A DNA stretch of 64,000 nucleotides from Pomacea canaliculata (lineage: Eukaryota > Mollusca > Gastropoda > Architaenioglossa > Ampullariidae): assembly GCF_003073045.1 (NCBI RefSeq), contig NC_037590.1, positions 2,320,016 through 2,384,015 of the forward strand, written 5' to 3'. Positions 45,560-59,574 of this stretch are shown here, piece by piece. Position 1 is the stretch's first letter; each line of letters opens with the position of its first letter. A program made the translations under genes and the position numbers. The notes under the pieces are model-generated. The model was not told the origin of the DNA. It saw nothing but the letters and a program-made list of their open reading frames with translations, and did not search any database.

Positions 45560-48500
45560 CACATCAATTAATGGCTTATTTCGAAAGACCAGTAATCCTA
45601 AAGAACGTAGCTAACACATAGGAGTTCAATCCTGCGCCTGTAAATTATCTGAATTAGCGCTGAATGTTTTTGACAAAGTCAGCCATAAGCTATGGCTATA
45701 AAGCACAAGAAAAGATACATTGCCTCCGCAATATTATAATAATAATAATTTTGGAGCGCATTTCGCTGAAAATAAACACTTGGCCTAACAATAGTACACA
45801 CACATGCGGACAGAAGTGAAATGCATAAAAAAAAAAAGAAAAGCCACATGTTACTTTAGTATTTACTGTAAAAGGGTCATCTTAAGGTCAGAATTTAAGA
45901 CATCTTCGTGGTACTTGTGCGAAGTAACGGCGACAAAGCAAGCATACAGTCTCTGACAATCGACTATCGGCCTGTGAACTTTGAGGCATTGTGAGATTGT
46001 GATGGGAGATTTTTGCCTTTGGGGATTTTTTTTACCATGCGAGACGGAAAGCATCTGGGCAAGTGGATTTATTATTAATTATTTTATTCCATTTCCACTG
46101 ATGGAAAGCTTTGCAATCTATGGGACATTATTGTGTCATTATTTTTTCACTACATCGACGGCGTGAATACACTTGTCTAACATGAGGTGAGTTTACAGCT
46201 GAAGTCAGAAAGCAATATTGGACAGTCTAGTTATCCTAGCTGGTATATCCACCACAACCCCCTCAGTTTTAGTAAACAGAATGTTGGATATGTTTTATGG
46301 TTGGCTTTGGAAAGGGAAGTGAAGGCAAAATCTGAAATGGAAACTAGACTCACACCCAATACTGAACAGCATGAATTTAAAAGATATATTTTCCTTTGGA
46401 ATATCCTGTTTCTTCCATGGAACTAAGAAGTGGAACGGACTAATAAATCTGGTTAAAGAATTAAAAATGTCTAAATCATTATTTATTACACATTATTATT
46501 CTTTTATTCTATTTCAACTACATTCCATTCCATTATTTTTATGAGATGGGAATATTTGTACTAAATGAATACTCAGAATAATTCAAAATATCTCATAAAA
46601 TAGTACTGGAAAGAGACGAATTCTTAAAAGAAGCTCTTTCCCAGCATTTAGAGTCAGTTTGTACTCACACAGAATGGCCGACACAAAGAAGAAGAAACTA
46701 TGGATGTACATTGCCATTAGTTCCAACTGTGTGTGAAATATTTGCTCTCCTCACGTTTTCACCAATGTGACTGGACCGGCGTCTTGCCCACAACCCAGTG
46801 ATGCTGCACTGTGCACGTTGGTAGTTTCCCAGCTGAGCTGTGAGCATGCGCAATAGCGACAAAACCTGTAGAGAGACTTGAGAAAAAGTCCTTGGATATT
46901 GCCGGGAACAGGACGAGCAAAAAGACTGCATCGACATGGCGGAGGCTAGCAATAGCTATTATCTTAAGTCCAGCGACTGAGGAGATGAAGAGGAGGAAAA
47001 AGCAAAAAAATTATACTTACAGGTGAGTAGGAATATGTTCAGCTTTAGGAGGAGGAGGGCAGGGTACAAGCTCAATGGTGATGTTGAAAAAGAAAAGAAT
47101 TCGTGAAAACAAACGACTTTTGCAATCGCACGCAACGATAACAGAGATATCATAATCACAAGAAATGATGTAATATTCAGAATAAGATAAACTTCATAAT
47201 CATATTATTCCCATTCAAGGGTTGCAAGCTAGTGAGCAAAATAATCCCCCCCTAAAAAAACAAAAGCAAAGACCCTGCATCTTCGTTGTTAGAGTACAAT
47301 ATTCTTAATAATGAATACGATGAAACTGCAAAGTAAAATAAAACTAGGAGGGATATAGTTTAATACATACAATAAAAGGCTTAGTGTTTGAGAATGATCT
47401 AGTCCCGATGGCGACAGTGAGGGATAAATAACTACATTGTTACATCTTCACTTGGCACTGATGTCTTCTGTCGCTCCGTGAAATCGAAGGCAAATTGACT
47501 GACAACTTGGAACTAATTAATTCCTGATTTTCTCGAAATCAGAGCTGCTAATGAGAGCAGCCTTTAGTTTGTAAATGATAGCAGATAATTATAGGGTTCT
47601 AGAAAGGAGGAGTTGTGGTCAAGATAGGATGGGAAATGTTTTATGATGGTCAGAAAACAGCCAAAGGACAGAGGTGGCGATATGGTCGGAGAGGGGCAGA
47701 AGACCAAACGCGAAGTACCGGCGGTCTTAGGTATCATACTGTGGTAGTGTAAAGAAGTCCCATGATTTTACAGCTGGGAGTGAATGAGATGCTAAAGCCC
47801 CCAGTCAGTTCGGGGCAGGCATTTGTCTCGTATCCCTTTGCTATATCTTTTATTCAGCTCCACAGTTGATATGGAAAGTATACCACGTCACACGGATACA
47901 GAAGCAGGTAGTATGCGCGCCTTCAGGTCTGGATTATATTGCTCTAACCGTTAGGCTACCTACTCCAAATAAACAGTTCTATGTCCGTATGTTAATGGTC
48001 TCAAAAGAATGAAATGTAGATAAAAAAAAATTAAATACGTTTTAAAAACATAAATAAGCTTTATCCTTGTCTTTGATGCCTCCCACTAAAGCGAGTCTTT
48101 TTAAGCTTGAAGCTATTCATGCCTATGATTGTGCATGCGTGTGTGTGTGTGCTTGACGACACCTATGGTTCTTCAACACGTTCACGCTGGACAGTTGCAC
48201 ATTTTTTCAACAAATGGCAAAAATCCTTCTAGTTTTCCCTCTGAATACCTTAAATATATATAGGACACAGCAAGGCAAAGTGTCGGATATTTACTGCTAT
48301 CAGCGACTCTAAAAAGAGATGGACATTTATAAATTTCGGCGAGATACATTCTTTATTGCATATCGACGTTTACGGACTTGACAAACTAGTACAAAATCAG
48401 TTTTATGATAAAAGCAGAAAACTGTTGACATCCAAGTCTCGAGATGTTAATTAAAACTGGATAATTGCGTTTGTCGAAACTATATGTCTGATGTCAGAGA

Positions 48501-49167
48501 GATAGGAAGCAAGGGTTGATATACTGAAAGGTCAAATAACATGGTTGGTCTCTGTGCAGATAATCATTTCCAATAAACACTTTATTTGTGAATAATACTC
48601 CGCAGTTCTCGAGACACACGCCTACAAACATCCCACCCATAAAAGTGGTCAACAACACATAGGTCAGAACTGTACATGTACATTAATGTTGTTGAGAGTG
48701 CAGCCAATGAGACAGCTGGTGTATTGTGTCTGTCCCCGCGCTTCCTACATCATCTCATTATCTAAAGACGTTGGTTAGAAGTGGCTCACTTGGTAAAAGA
48801 GGCAAAGGGCGCGCTACTCTGACTCACGTTAGTCCCTAACACAGACACACACCCTGCTTATCGCACCGAGATAATACGCGGTAAACCGAAAACGAAAGAG
48901 ACGGATTCGCATTTCGGATGAAAGCAAGCTATCAAAAGGTATTTCGCCCGGTCGCTTACAGCTAAGAGGACGTTTCTGACAGCACAGGTAAAACGACACA
49001 CTTGTGAGTTTTTCGTCTTTGATATACTAAAACAGTATGTTCAAAAGTAAACAAAATCAGACTGAGTTGTCCTTCAATTGTTAATGGTGATTGTAAAGAA
49101 TACTTTTTTTTAAATGACATATAAATGTGCTTGATTGCAGAGTCAAGCCGAAGACGTCTGGTCCACC
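45560..49167. other. Intergenic region between head-to-head M28 copies B and A
   Basis: This probably contains the promoter of copy A. Parts recur at 59284-62590: the stretch next to B exon 2, about 47945-48010, and 48265-48870. The segment 48870-49110 is missing from the second copy. A TTGCAG acceptor lies 29 bases before the copy A ATG, so a 5' UTR exon probably ends upstream, perhaps at the GCACAG|GTAAAA near 48987. A tRNA-like SINE candidate occupies 47770-47970. Confidence 0.45.
47770..47970 (-). mobile_element. Possible tRNA-derived SINE
   Basis: The reverse complement contains TAGCCTAACGGTTAGAGCA, which fits a tRNA A-box (TRGCNNARYNGG) and its context. A clear B-box was not found, and the tail end is not defined. 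Likely a degraded SINE head. Confidence 0.33.
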
Positions 49168-52100
49168 ATGATTCGACGAATTGTTTACCTGTTTATCGCA
49201 ACAGTTTTGAGTAAGTACTGATTACAAGCTTTATTCAACGCACAGCTGCGGTGTATTAATTCCATACTATTACTTTGAATATAGTTGTATTATTTTAAGC
49301 CTGTCCTGTATTCGTCCCACTTCCGGATGCAAAACAGTTTCGATTCAAATATGTTACATGTCGCTTCTAGACTTTACAGCTATTTGTTTTATGAAAGCCA
49401 CTTTTTGTTAACATTTTAGTAAATTTGTGTGAAATGTTTGCAGTAATTAGGTGTTATCTGAATGTCAATGTGGTCACAGCCTGCTGAGTAGCTAAAGACA
49501 GCTAACAATAAATACCAGGCATGCAATAAAGAAGATGGCTAAGCTATATATTCCTGGGCATCCGCTTTACAGCTTTCAAGTCATGTCTTCATGTTTTTAA
49601 TATGCTCTACAGTAAGTTTGTGTTTTTCTAGTTTTTCTCCAAGATGTCTCCAATCATTACAACCTCCGTTTGCGAGTTTTCTCGCGGACGATTTTCCATA
49701 CAGCTTGCAGTAAAAACAGAATTCGGCATCGTTTAACTGTGAAGAAATCAACCATCATCTGTCTACACATTCTTTGTTCGGAACCTTCTGAATATAAAAA
49801 TTCCGCGAAAAATGTCTCTTCTCTTCATGCATAGGATGTTCATGGTCGTTAGGTAATCTGATCGGACCTTTCTCAACCAGCAAAATCCCGTACGTCATTG
49901 GTTACATGTTCCTAATTACCCGGATTGTAGATGCCTTTTGCGATCGTTGGGTATAAATTATTCTTTCCAGAAATGTTGTCAGAATAGCCGTTGGCACTGT
50001 CATTAATCTATCTCGGTCACTTCCACTCATGGCGTGGAGGCAAAATGGTGAAGTCTACTATTGATGAATGTTTCCCCGTGCACCACTATTGAGACAATGG
50101 TGTCCAGTCACTTAATCCCCAGACACTTCATCCCCGACACTTCATCCCCTAGACTTTTAATCCCTAAGCACTTAATCCCCGACACTTCATCCCCGACACT
50201 TCATCCCCAGACACTTAATCCTTTATAAAGAATTATGTAATTCCTTGAAGGTCTACTAAGGACTGTCAGCTCCACAAGGCGTCTGTTCTACAATCATGCG
50301 CCGGCACAGAGAAACGTCCAGAGAGGAAATACGCTGAGTTAGCAGGAGAATTAGCAACATTGTAGAGAGAGATGAGTCAATGGATCGTCTTCTGTATCTC
50401 CGATCATTAGCTTACCTTTCATATTGATTAACAGCAATTACCTCGCGAACACTCAAGAACAATTTTCATATCATATTGTTGAAGAACATTAAATTTACTA
50501 GCTTATATGAACTTTAACTAATGTTGTAGATGTTCAAATCACGTTGAAGTTAATAGCATGATTTGAATTTGAATTATTGGAATTTCAATTAAATTTTTCG
50601 CTGACTTCATAATTTTTATAGTTAAGGATTTAGTTTAGGGATGAAGTGTCTGGGGATTAAGTGCTTATAGGAATTAAAAGTCTAGGGGATTAAGTGTCGG
50701 GGATTAAGAGTCTGGGGATTAAGTGACTGGGAACCGAGACAATAGTTGAACGCAAGGTTTCAAAAAGCGGACTGAAACAAGTTGCCACGGTAACTATTGG
50801 TTATCCGGGTTCTTGTATAGGAATGACTCACCAGCCACACAAGAATGAACCATGAACCTGCGACCCATTTATCTATTTTATGACATTAGTCTTTTGCATT
50901 GTAATTAAAGGATAAAATAGTAAGTTCATGTAACAGTACCTTCTGTTCTGTAAAGTAATTAAATGGAAAAATAATAAGAGTTTTATGTAACAGTAGCTCA
51001 ACTGTATCCCTCAAACTCTGAAATATTTTAAATGCTCAACCTGTGTGACTGGGCTAAATATAGTACACTGTGACGTCAGCTTACTTCAGTAGCCGCCTGG
51101 CAGTAGTACTGCATTACATCAAAAAATGACGCAATACACTCTGGATGACGTGTTTATGACGGTATTATGCAATATAATGCAATTTGACCTCATTCTAGCT
51201 TATTTAGGATGTTGTTACAGTCCTACTGGAGACATTTACAGGGCGAGACATAGAAAACAAACAATATCAAACGAGAGCCGCTGAACATTTTCATGTTCAT
51301 ATTCGTGTTCAGCTCACCAAAGACTACACATGAGGACATTTTCGACACTGAAACATTAGGAGGAATTCACAGAAAGAATTGTACTCAGACAAAAGATAAA
51401 CCCAGGGCCCCACAGTAACAACTGAATTAGTGAAAAGCAAGCGATTTACCTCTTCACTTTATGACAGTCTCGATACCAGCTCATTATCTGTGCATACTTG
51501 CGTCTCTTCGCAGCTTTCTGTTGTCACTTACGTAAAGGGATAAAATTAATGAATGATTCTGTGGTTGGCAGCTCAGCAGGCGAGGTGCGATGTGGACAAG
51601 GACTGGATGAGACAAACTCTTGCCGAACACTTCTCAGCACCACGACACCACGTGACCAACCCCGTGTACAAGAATGCCGCCATGACGTTCATCAGGGACC
51701 AGTTCCGAGAAATGGGACTTGAGGCGCATGTTCACACCTTCAGCACGCTGCTACCAAACGTAAGCTGCCTTCAGACAGACTAAACTGTGCTTGAAGGCTT
51801 CACTAAACTATTGTTCCTTATACAGATATTTAGTCTGGCTTGCCCTCAGTCTGATAGGTTTGATTCAGGAGTTTCGTGTTTCATTCCAAATTATTTGAGG
51901 TTCCTATAATTTTATGGCATGTAATTTATTAAATGTTTTATCTGTCTATCGTTACAATTACAAAGCCTACCTTAAAGAATTAATGAAAAGCTAAGAAAAG
52001 TGACATTGGATAACAGTTGATTTACAGGTAATTTCTCAGTGTATATTATCAGAGTTGATTTCGCTTGACTTTAAAAATATTGAAGTAAATTTTAACCCTC

Positions 52101-55100
52101 ACACGCGCATGTTCGCACGCACCTACCACCACCACCTCTTTATGTCATGACCTGTACTTGACCTACTATTGTGACAGGTAACAGGTGTGAATGTTGTCGG
52201 CTTGCTCAAAGGCCGCTACTTCAACACCAAAGATGACAGTGTCGCAGCGATAGCCGCTCATTATGACACCATGCGTGATACACCAGGTATAATGATTGAC
52301 TAATATCAACCGCAATCTACTCACTACGACTGTTCACACGATACACCAGTTGTAAAGTATTTTGTGTGCCTGAACTTGTAAAACTTCTTCAAAGCAAAGC
52401 TATTGTCTTTGGCCCCCCTTCCCTTCCCTCCTCAGCTCTTCAAGCGCGACTTTCCAATTTTTGACTAAACGGATCCTTTAAGGGTTTATGCATTATTATT
52501 ATTGTGCTGGATTTCCTGGCTTTCTTCACCTTTTCACTTTGAATACATAGGTGAGATCGACCTTGTAGCTGCCTGACAAACTCCAAGTTCAGCCACTTCC
52601 TTTGTGGTCTGTCATTTGAAACATTCCCTCAACAACTCGGTGCCATTGTGTCAACCTACACGATTTGATGGCGTCCTCGGCATTGTCTTAAACTGTTTAC
52701 TTGACTTTGGCTTTTTGGATTCCCGTCTTCTGATTTCAACTTTCTTTTGGCCAGTCTTTTTGAAAAAAGTGAGCGTCTATATTTTAAAAAAAGAGGGTCT
52801 ATATTTTTCAGAAAAAAGAGAGCACCTATATTTTTTCACAGAACTTTAGTCAACTCAACTTTAGTCAACTTTGAATTAAAAAAAAAATGCACCACCAAGT
52901 GAGAAGCTGTGTAGTATTTCATATTTTTTTTCAATTTCGACAAGTTCATGCAGAGCTCATGTCTTGCACTTCATAACACATTTAGATGTAGAGCTTGGTT
53001 AATCGAGTCATGTAACAGGAATAAATCTTATCTGCATACATGTTTTCTTTAACCGATCGAGTAGTCAGCAGTTGTTTTGGAACGGTCGTCTGTAGATTTT
53101 TTCAAGAAAACGTTTAGTTTATATTGAAAATGACGATGACTCGACGACGATGATGATGACGATGATGTTTATGATGATAGGAGTGAATGACAACGGCGCA
53201 GCAGTGGTAGCGATGTTGCAGGCTGCACGGGAGCTGAGCAGACAGCTCACCCGGAACTCCACTGTCATGTTCTTCGCCTTTGATTTGGAGGAGTGGGAAC
53301 AAAGTACGCTTGTATCTTAGACCATTGCTTTCCCTTTTGCCATCCTCCCAGTAAAACACACACACAGGCACGTACATGATTTCGGAGAATGGTGTGCACC
53401 TTGACTGTGTGTACATCAGGCAGTTTTAAGTCACATCCCTCTCTGTATACACCAGTGGGCTATGATAAAATTAATGTATTCAGCTTTGAAGGCACTTGAT
53501 TCCCACTATGGTTAGGTATGTTTGTAGAACACCAAGCTTCTAGTCGCAGTCAGTGAATTAGAATAACTAGCCCCGTAAACACGCAATAACTATGTCAGTG
53601 CCATTTATCTTGTCTGTTCACAATGCTGTTTGTGGTGAACAGATGTTGCTCAGATAGCATGTGCCTCCCTCTCGTGCGGCTCACGGGCGTTAGTGAACCA
53701 GTGGCTGTCAAACTTTTTCACCGCTCCCATTACCTGGAAGGGCGTCCTCGTCATGGACACCATTTTCAACTTTGACAGCAACCAGGAGACTCAGACACTT
53801 CCTCCTGGAGCCGAACAGGTTTGCGACTACTGACCTTTCATTTCTATCGATGAGAACCTATAACCCTGATTCTAGACACACCCAGAAGGTACAATTTTAA
53901 GGAGGGGCGATGAAGATAATAGTGCCAACAGGCAACAAGGTGAAAAATGGAAAAATCGGAAAGCGCGTATTCTTGCATACATACCTAGATCATCCTCTAA
54001 AACTGACAATAAATTTTATACTCTGGTTTTGTTGCTCAGATGTTTCCAGATGTTGCTCGGGATGTCGATTCTGATGGGAAGAGGGGTGACTTCCTGTTGA
54101 TCACCGGACGTGACTACGACGCTCGGCTGGTTACAAACTTTAACGACACCTGGAACAGACTGGGCGAGACTCAGTATGAGGTACTCAACTTCTCCCACTT
54201 ATGGTACCTGTTTTAAATACCTGCTTTTATATCTTGAATAGCCAGGGGTAGAGTCACGTATAAAACGCACCCCTCCCACCCGTTTGCATCCACCTGCTTC
54301 AACGCTTCCTGGAAGCTAAAGCAGCCAGAGCTAGACAGAATGAACTGAGGAATAAACCCATCCCACCACCAACTGCGTCCATAATTACTGACTGAACACG
54401 CTGAACGGTAGTAAACAGCACTCTACATCCTCGTTCACTTGATTTAATCATTCCCTTGAACTGCACTGGCTGACCTTGGGAACGGACAAGTTTTAGGAGG
54501 CGAGTTCAGAGGCGAGGAAGGCCTGTCCACTTCGTTACATTCAAAATCCAGTTCTGTCCACCTCCTCGTTGGCTTAATGGCGCTTAAGAAGATGGTCTCG
54601 GACAAAGTGTTGTGCTGGACCACATGGCAAAATCGGCAAGCTTGCAGCCTTTTACTGCTCAGCTGAGTATTGCCTTTGTGTGTCCATCCCCATTTCTACT
54701 GGCTGGTACACATGGTGGCGCTGATGTCAGGCTAGTGGCGTACCTCCCCACCATTTGTTCGACACGCTTAGAACACCTAGAGTAAAAGTCAGCATAAGGT
54801 AAAGTTTATACATGCACGCCCACACGCACACGTGCACGCATATGAACACATCCCTTATAACATGCCTTAGCTATCATTAACAGAAAGATCACTCCCTCTA
54901 TCCATGCAAATACTCACATCGTAATTAATCTTTTTATACTTCTTTCTGTTTCAAACGAATGAATTTGTTTTTTCTACTGATTATCTCATCTGGCCACTTA
55001 TTCTGACGGATCCATCTTTGACAGATCGAAGCGCTTGTTTTGCCAATTCCCAATCCAACTCCAGAAGGCATTCTCTTTGATGCAACCTTTGCTGACGTTG

Positions 55101-57450
55101 TCCGAAGTGACCACTCCTCCTTTTGGACCGAGGGCTACCGAGCTGTTTTCCTCACGGATACAGGTAAGGTCCTGCGCTGTGCATCTGTCTCGTCCCACAG
55201 CACAAGGATGGTGTAACACTGAGCAGCCCGTGTAACACCTGTCCATGTGTTAGTGTATCGTAGGTGCAGGAGGATCTCCGAGGTTATACAAACATAAATC
55301 ACCCATTCACTCTTTTTGCTTATTAATTTTTTTTAGGGCTTCTGTTTTGTTATTCTTTATCAACAGCCATAAAGAGGTTGACTTAGATATTAATTTACTG
55401 ATATGTGCATACTCTGTTGAGTAACTATTTCCTAGTACGTCGTAGTAATTTAACCCCTACGAGGAATTATCAAAGCATTTTATCAGGCCATACATTTTGC
55501 TTCAGGTTTATGTATACTTACCTTTACATTGTGGAATTGTAGCCAGTCCACCTTCTTAGGCGATTTTGTAGCCTAAACCGTTACTATTGACGCGCTAAGC
55601 AGAAAGTGGTGTGCACAACCCACATCCACGTCCACTTGCAGCAAAGAGAGCAGCTTGAGACATCTATAACACAAAAATACTTTTAAGAAACTTAACTCGC
55701 ATCAAAAAGCATTACGTGTACTTTGATTTCAGCCAATTTCCGGGGCTACATGACGCAGTGTTACCACCATCAGTGCGACAACCTCACCTATGTAAGCGAC
55801 ACCAAGATCGGCTTCATCGCCAAAACCGCCCGCACGCTTATCTCTGTGGTTGACGGCATGGCACCTGCTGTTGAAGGTATGGGTCCTTAAGGAGCACACG
55901 TGAAAGAAAGCTTTCCCTTTAGTCTGTCTGAATATGAAATCATGGTTAGGACAAGCCCATTGAAAAGTCTAACAGTTTTTGGAAGGTTTGGTGGTGGGGA
56001 ATGAATCGTCGAGATCTTCCAGTAACCTTTCCCACATTCACATTAAAGAACTAGACCCACTGGGAGAGGAGGCGAACACCATCAAGTATATAAACCTTGA
56101 GAAATAATTATGAATAGGCAATTCAGTAGTTGTTTCCTGCCATGGTTGAGTCTCAATTTAAAGGACCGTGCTAAAAGCTACAGAACCATAGGTCTGGCCC
56201 AAGCTAATTCATACCAAAAGTAATCGGCATAAAAGAAAGTCTCATTCAAGCCATTGAACAGCTGTACAAGAGCTTAATGAATTCAGCACTACAAAACGAC
56301 CAAATGGGAACTTTTTCACAGTGTTCAAGGATGCCGCTTATTGTCGTTACTGTTCAACAACTTTTCAGAGAATATCATGCAAAAGATCTTTCACGATCAT
56401 CGTACTTCCATTTCCATCGGTGAGAGGCTCATATGCCTCTATGCAGGTGACACTGATCTGAAGGCAGACACCAACAATGAACAGCAAGACCTTACCAACA
56501 ATCTGACAGGCGATGCAAATGTACATGAAGTGGAGACAACATTGACAAGAGCAAGTCGCCATTAACATCAACTGTAGAGTTCTATATATATATACTGGAT
56601 ACAGCTCGAGAAGATCAAACAGTTTTAAGGACTGGGCAACTCTACAGCAGTCGTCCTCATCACGATCACAACAGCAACAGCAGCAATTGTTAGAGTAAAC
56701 ATGACATGGTGCAGTAATATCTTCAGTTTATCAAATATATATTCACAGGCGATCTAACAGAAAACTTAAGGGAATTCCCCAGTTCCATGCCTTTGATGCA
56801 ATTCTGTTCATATCATTTGTATGTGTGCACGCCTCACCATACTTTGTGGTAGAACAGATTTTCCTCAAAGGTAGCCCTAGCTAAGGATGAGACACCTTGT
56901 TTATGTTGAGGGTAGAGGCGAAATAGTTGGGACTGTATACTAATGATGTGCATGTTCTAAATTTTAAGGTTGCCGCTGACTCCAAGGCTACATTCAAACA
57001 CTCTGAAAACATATCTGTTGACAAAGTAATATCCCTGAAGTACTGTTCTTAACTCCCTCGCAATACAGTATTGTCTGTCACATTATCATGTAACGACTCC
57101 ATCTTACACTGTTTACATCCCTTTATCCATTGCTTTACATTCTACTCTTGTACCTCATCTTTATGTTGTCCAGTGTGTCTATACGTACCTTACTGTCCAG
57201 TGGCTGTTATCTTTCATTTATTATTATTGGTCTGCACAAAGAGTGCCCTGTATCTTGGTCATGATGCTGCGCCTTATGTTTCCAATTCTTATTATAATTC
57301 ATGTAACAATGAGATTCTATTGTGTATTCTATTGTATTTTCTATGCCCTTAGGAAGCACAAACAAAGGAGGCTATGTCCATGAAGGATGTGTGGCGATTC
57401 CCCTTGCACTGACGCTTCTTCTGGGTGGCAAGCTGCTGAAGTTTGAGTGA
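49168..57450 (+). CDS. M28 family zinc metallopeptidase, copy A (complete)
   Basis: Nine exons, all with GT/AG borders and consistent phase, give 386 residues: 49168-49210, 51572-51759, 52178-52286, 53181-53303, 53643-53818, 54040-54180, 55025-55163, 55733-55876, 57353-57450. MIRRIVYLFIATVL is a signal peptide. By the M28 pattern (two zinc ions) the ligands are H105 (AAHYDT), D117 (GVNDNG), E151, D193 (VMDTIF) and H290 (RSDHSSFW), with E150 of LEEWE as general base. All are present, so this copy should be active as an aminopeptidase or related exopeptidase; the substrate cannot be told. The last exon ends in a hydrophobic stretch (CVAIPLALTLLLGG), which might anchor the protein in the membrane or serve as a weak GPI signal. 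Intron 1 carries a foldback element and intron 8 a LINE fragment. The start matches that of the duplicated copy E exon. Confidence 0.93.
50104..50731. mobile_element. Foldback/MITE-like element with repeated arms
   Basis: Left arm 50104-50218 and right arm 50637-50731 are inverted copies, built from variants of CACTTAATCCCCGACACTTC. The order of subrepeats is conserved between the arms, and the left has an extra run of subrepeats. The centre is AT-rich and non-coding. The ends may extend to the inverted CTATTG near 50087 and 50744. It is non-autonomous and lies in intron 1 of M28 copy A. Confidence 0.75.
56200..56760 (+). mobile_element. Non-LTR retrotransposon RT fragment (RTE-like)
   Basis: Broken plus-strand frames resemble the later LINE reverse-transcriptase region. 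LFNNFSENIMQKIFHDHRTS and ADTNNEQQDLTNNL are like the stretch around the FADD box, here degraded to YAGDTD. Further on, frame-shifted pieces resemble the downstream FKYLG segment. It sits in the last intron of M28 copy A, same orientation, and is inactive. Confidence 0.65.
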
Positions 57451-58698
57451 CTTAAACACTGCAGCTTTTGCTGAAGATCTATGATCTTAGCTGCCATTGA
57501 AATATTTTCTATGTTAAAGTGTGTGTATATATATATACAGAAAGAGAAAGAGACAGACATATCTTTAATGTTTTTATATACATTGGATACAACAAGGTTA
57601 CAAGAACCTACTCCAATTTGTCTATATACCCAAATCTGTACAACTTTTATTCAAAATTCACCTGCATTCTCACACACTCGTATAAATATATAATTACACA
57701 AAAGACAAACTAGAAAAAATTATAAGGTTGCACACCCACTGTCATACCATTATAATAACATTCCAGCCCTCCCACCACAACAGCCTGACATCATTTTATC
57801 TCTGCTTTCCTTATACACACATTCGCCTCCACATCTTCCCACACCAACACTCTTTCAAAGGATATTTTCTCTTGGTCAGTTACCACACAGCTTAACAATT
57901 CATTGTCAAATGATGTTTTTTCAATACCAAGAAAGTAAAAAGCCCTAGTGGTTGCAGCTATTTCCCAATATTTGGTTCTGTATACATTTCATGATTAAAG
58001 ATTATCATTCTCCTTAGCTTTGACATTAATATTTTAAGCTGTCTTTAAGTGTTGTCTAATTTTCTCAGGATACTTCACACAGCTACACTAGATAGTACTG
58101 TATGTTTTAACTTAAGGTAAATACATTACAATCACAGAAGGACGAAAATTGTTCATTCACTCTTTATTTGTCATATGGCCATGCCATAATGGTAAACACA
58201 CATGCTGAAAGCTAGTCTTTCGTGTCTTTCCTAAACACTTTAATACAGTAAAACCTCCCTGTTGAGACTTGAGAGGAGTTGTAGAAGGGCGATAACCAGT
58301 GTGCTCTCATTCTAGGAACCATTAAATCTATTTCTTAAAACTGCCAAAACAAATATCGTAATGGTTTTCTTTGTTGTTTTAGCTTTTTAAGCATTCTTAA
58401 TTTTCCATTGTTGTGCGTGACTATTTCAAACAATACCTTGCAAGGAGCATTAACTTATTAATACGAAAAAGTTTTGCAGCCTAGTTCTTTATGCGGCAGA
58501 CGATCAAGTTTCAATCTCATTTGCTTCGTCATCATCGCGGTCAGTTTAGGGAACAAGAGCTACAGCTATTGGTTTATAAGTTCGAGAGATCAGAAATGAG
58601 GGATTTAGACGATTGAGCTGAAGAGTAAAGAACTAAAAGCAGTCATTTAAAAGTATTACTGAAAACACAAGTAGCAGCCGCACTGACTCCTCACTAAC
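57451..58698. other. Intergenic stretch after M28 copy A
   Basis: 3' UTR of copy A, then non-coding DNA. From about 58410 on it is nearly identical to 44690 onward, which marks the left edge of the duplicated block. Confidence 0.5.
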
Positions 58699-59283
58699 CT
58701 GGTGTAGTGCTAATCGTGTCATGATGGGCAGTAACTCCCACGACACTATCGTCTGGCGTGTTAAAGTTGCGGCCCTTTAGCAAACCTATAACGTTGACAC
58801 CTGTTACCTGCAGAAATGGACAAAAATCGGGATGTTCTGAGTCCTCTAGGCTGAAGAGACAGACAGACAGAAAGACTAGACAAATATAATCATATATAAA
58901 GAAAAAGCTTCATGCCTTTACATGTTAAAGTCATAGAAACTTCAAATAATGTTCAATGAAAGTTATGAAACACCAAACTCATGGAGTAACCCTGTCTGAC
59001 TATGACAGCCAAACAAGATATGTGTATAGAGAACAACAGTTTACATGAAACCTTCAAGCACAGTATAGTCTGTGTCAATACAGCTTACATTTGGTAGCAA
59101 CCGTGCTACAGGTGTGGATATGTGTTTCAAGTCCTAATTGTCGGAACTGGTCCCTGATGAATGTCATCGCAGCTCTCTTGTACTTAGCATCATTTGGGTT
59201 TTCGAAATGTCGCGGCTCTGCGAAGTATTTGCTAAGAGTGCTTTTCATCCTTTCATTGTTCACATCACAGGTCACCTGCTAAG
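58699..59283 (-). pseudogene. M28 peptidase copy D (exons 2 and 3 only)
   Basis: A duplicate of copy B exons 2 (59283-59089) and 3 (58807-58699). Exon 3 keeps KGRNFNTPDDSV and AHHDT. Exon 2 reads YFAEPRHFENPNDAKYK in frame where B has a one-base insertion, but has its own damage: CTCAGCAG has become CTTAGCAG, which puts TAG in frame at the exon start, and there is one extra base near CACGGTTGCTACC. No exons 4-8 follow within the copied block. It is dead, but informative about the order of lesions. Confidence 0.75.
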
Positions 59284-59574
59284 CTGCAAACCAGTGCACA
59301 TCAATTAATGGCTCATTTCGAAAGACCAGTAATCCTAAAGAACGTAGCTAACACATAGGAGTTCAATCCTGCGATTGTAAATTATCTGAATTAGCGCTGA
59401 ATGTTTTTGACGAAGTCGGCCATAATTAAGCTGTCGATATAAAGCAGTATGGAAGATACATTGCCTCCTCAATAATAATAAGTGTATAAGGGATTCATTG
59501 TATTTTGTGGATGTGTTATTTTGAAGTGGGAAGCTATTGCCGAGACAGTGTATCTAAAGGAATAGTATAGAGTC

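Noticed and set aside
46698..46952. Candidate first exon for M28 copy B (ATG near 46935 on the minus strand)
   Set aside because: It does not give the phase 1 end that B exon 2 needs, has no hydrophobic signal core, and does not resemble exon 1 of copies A and E.
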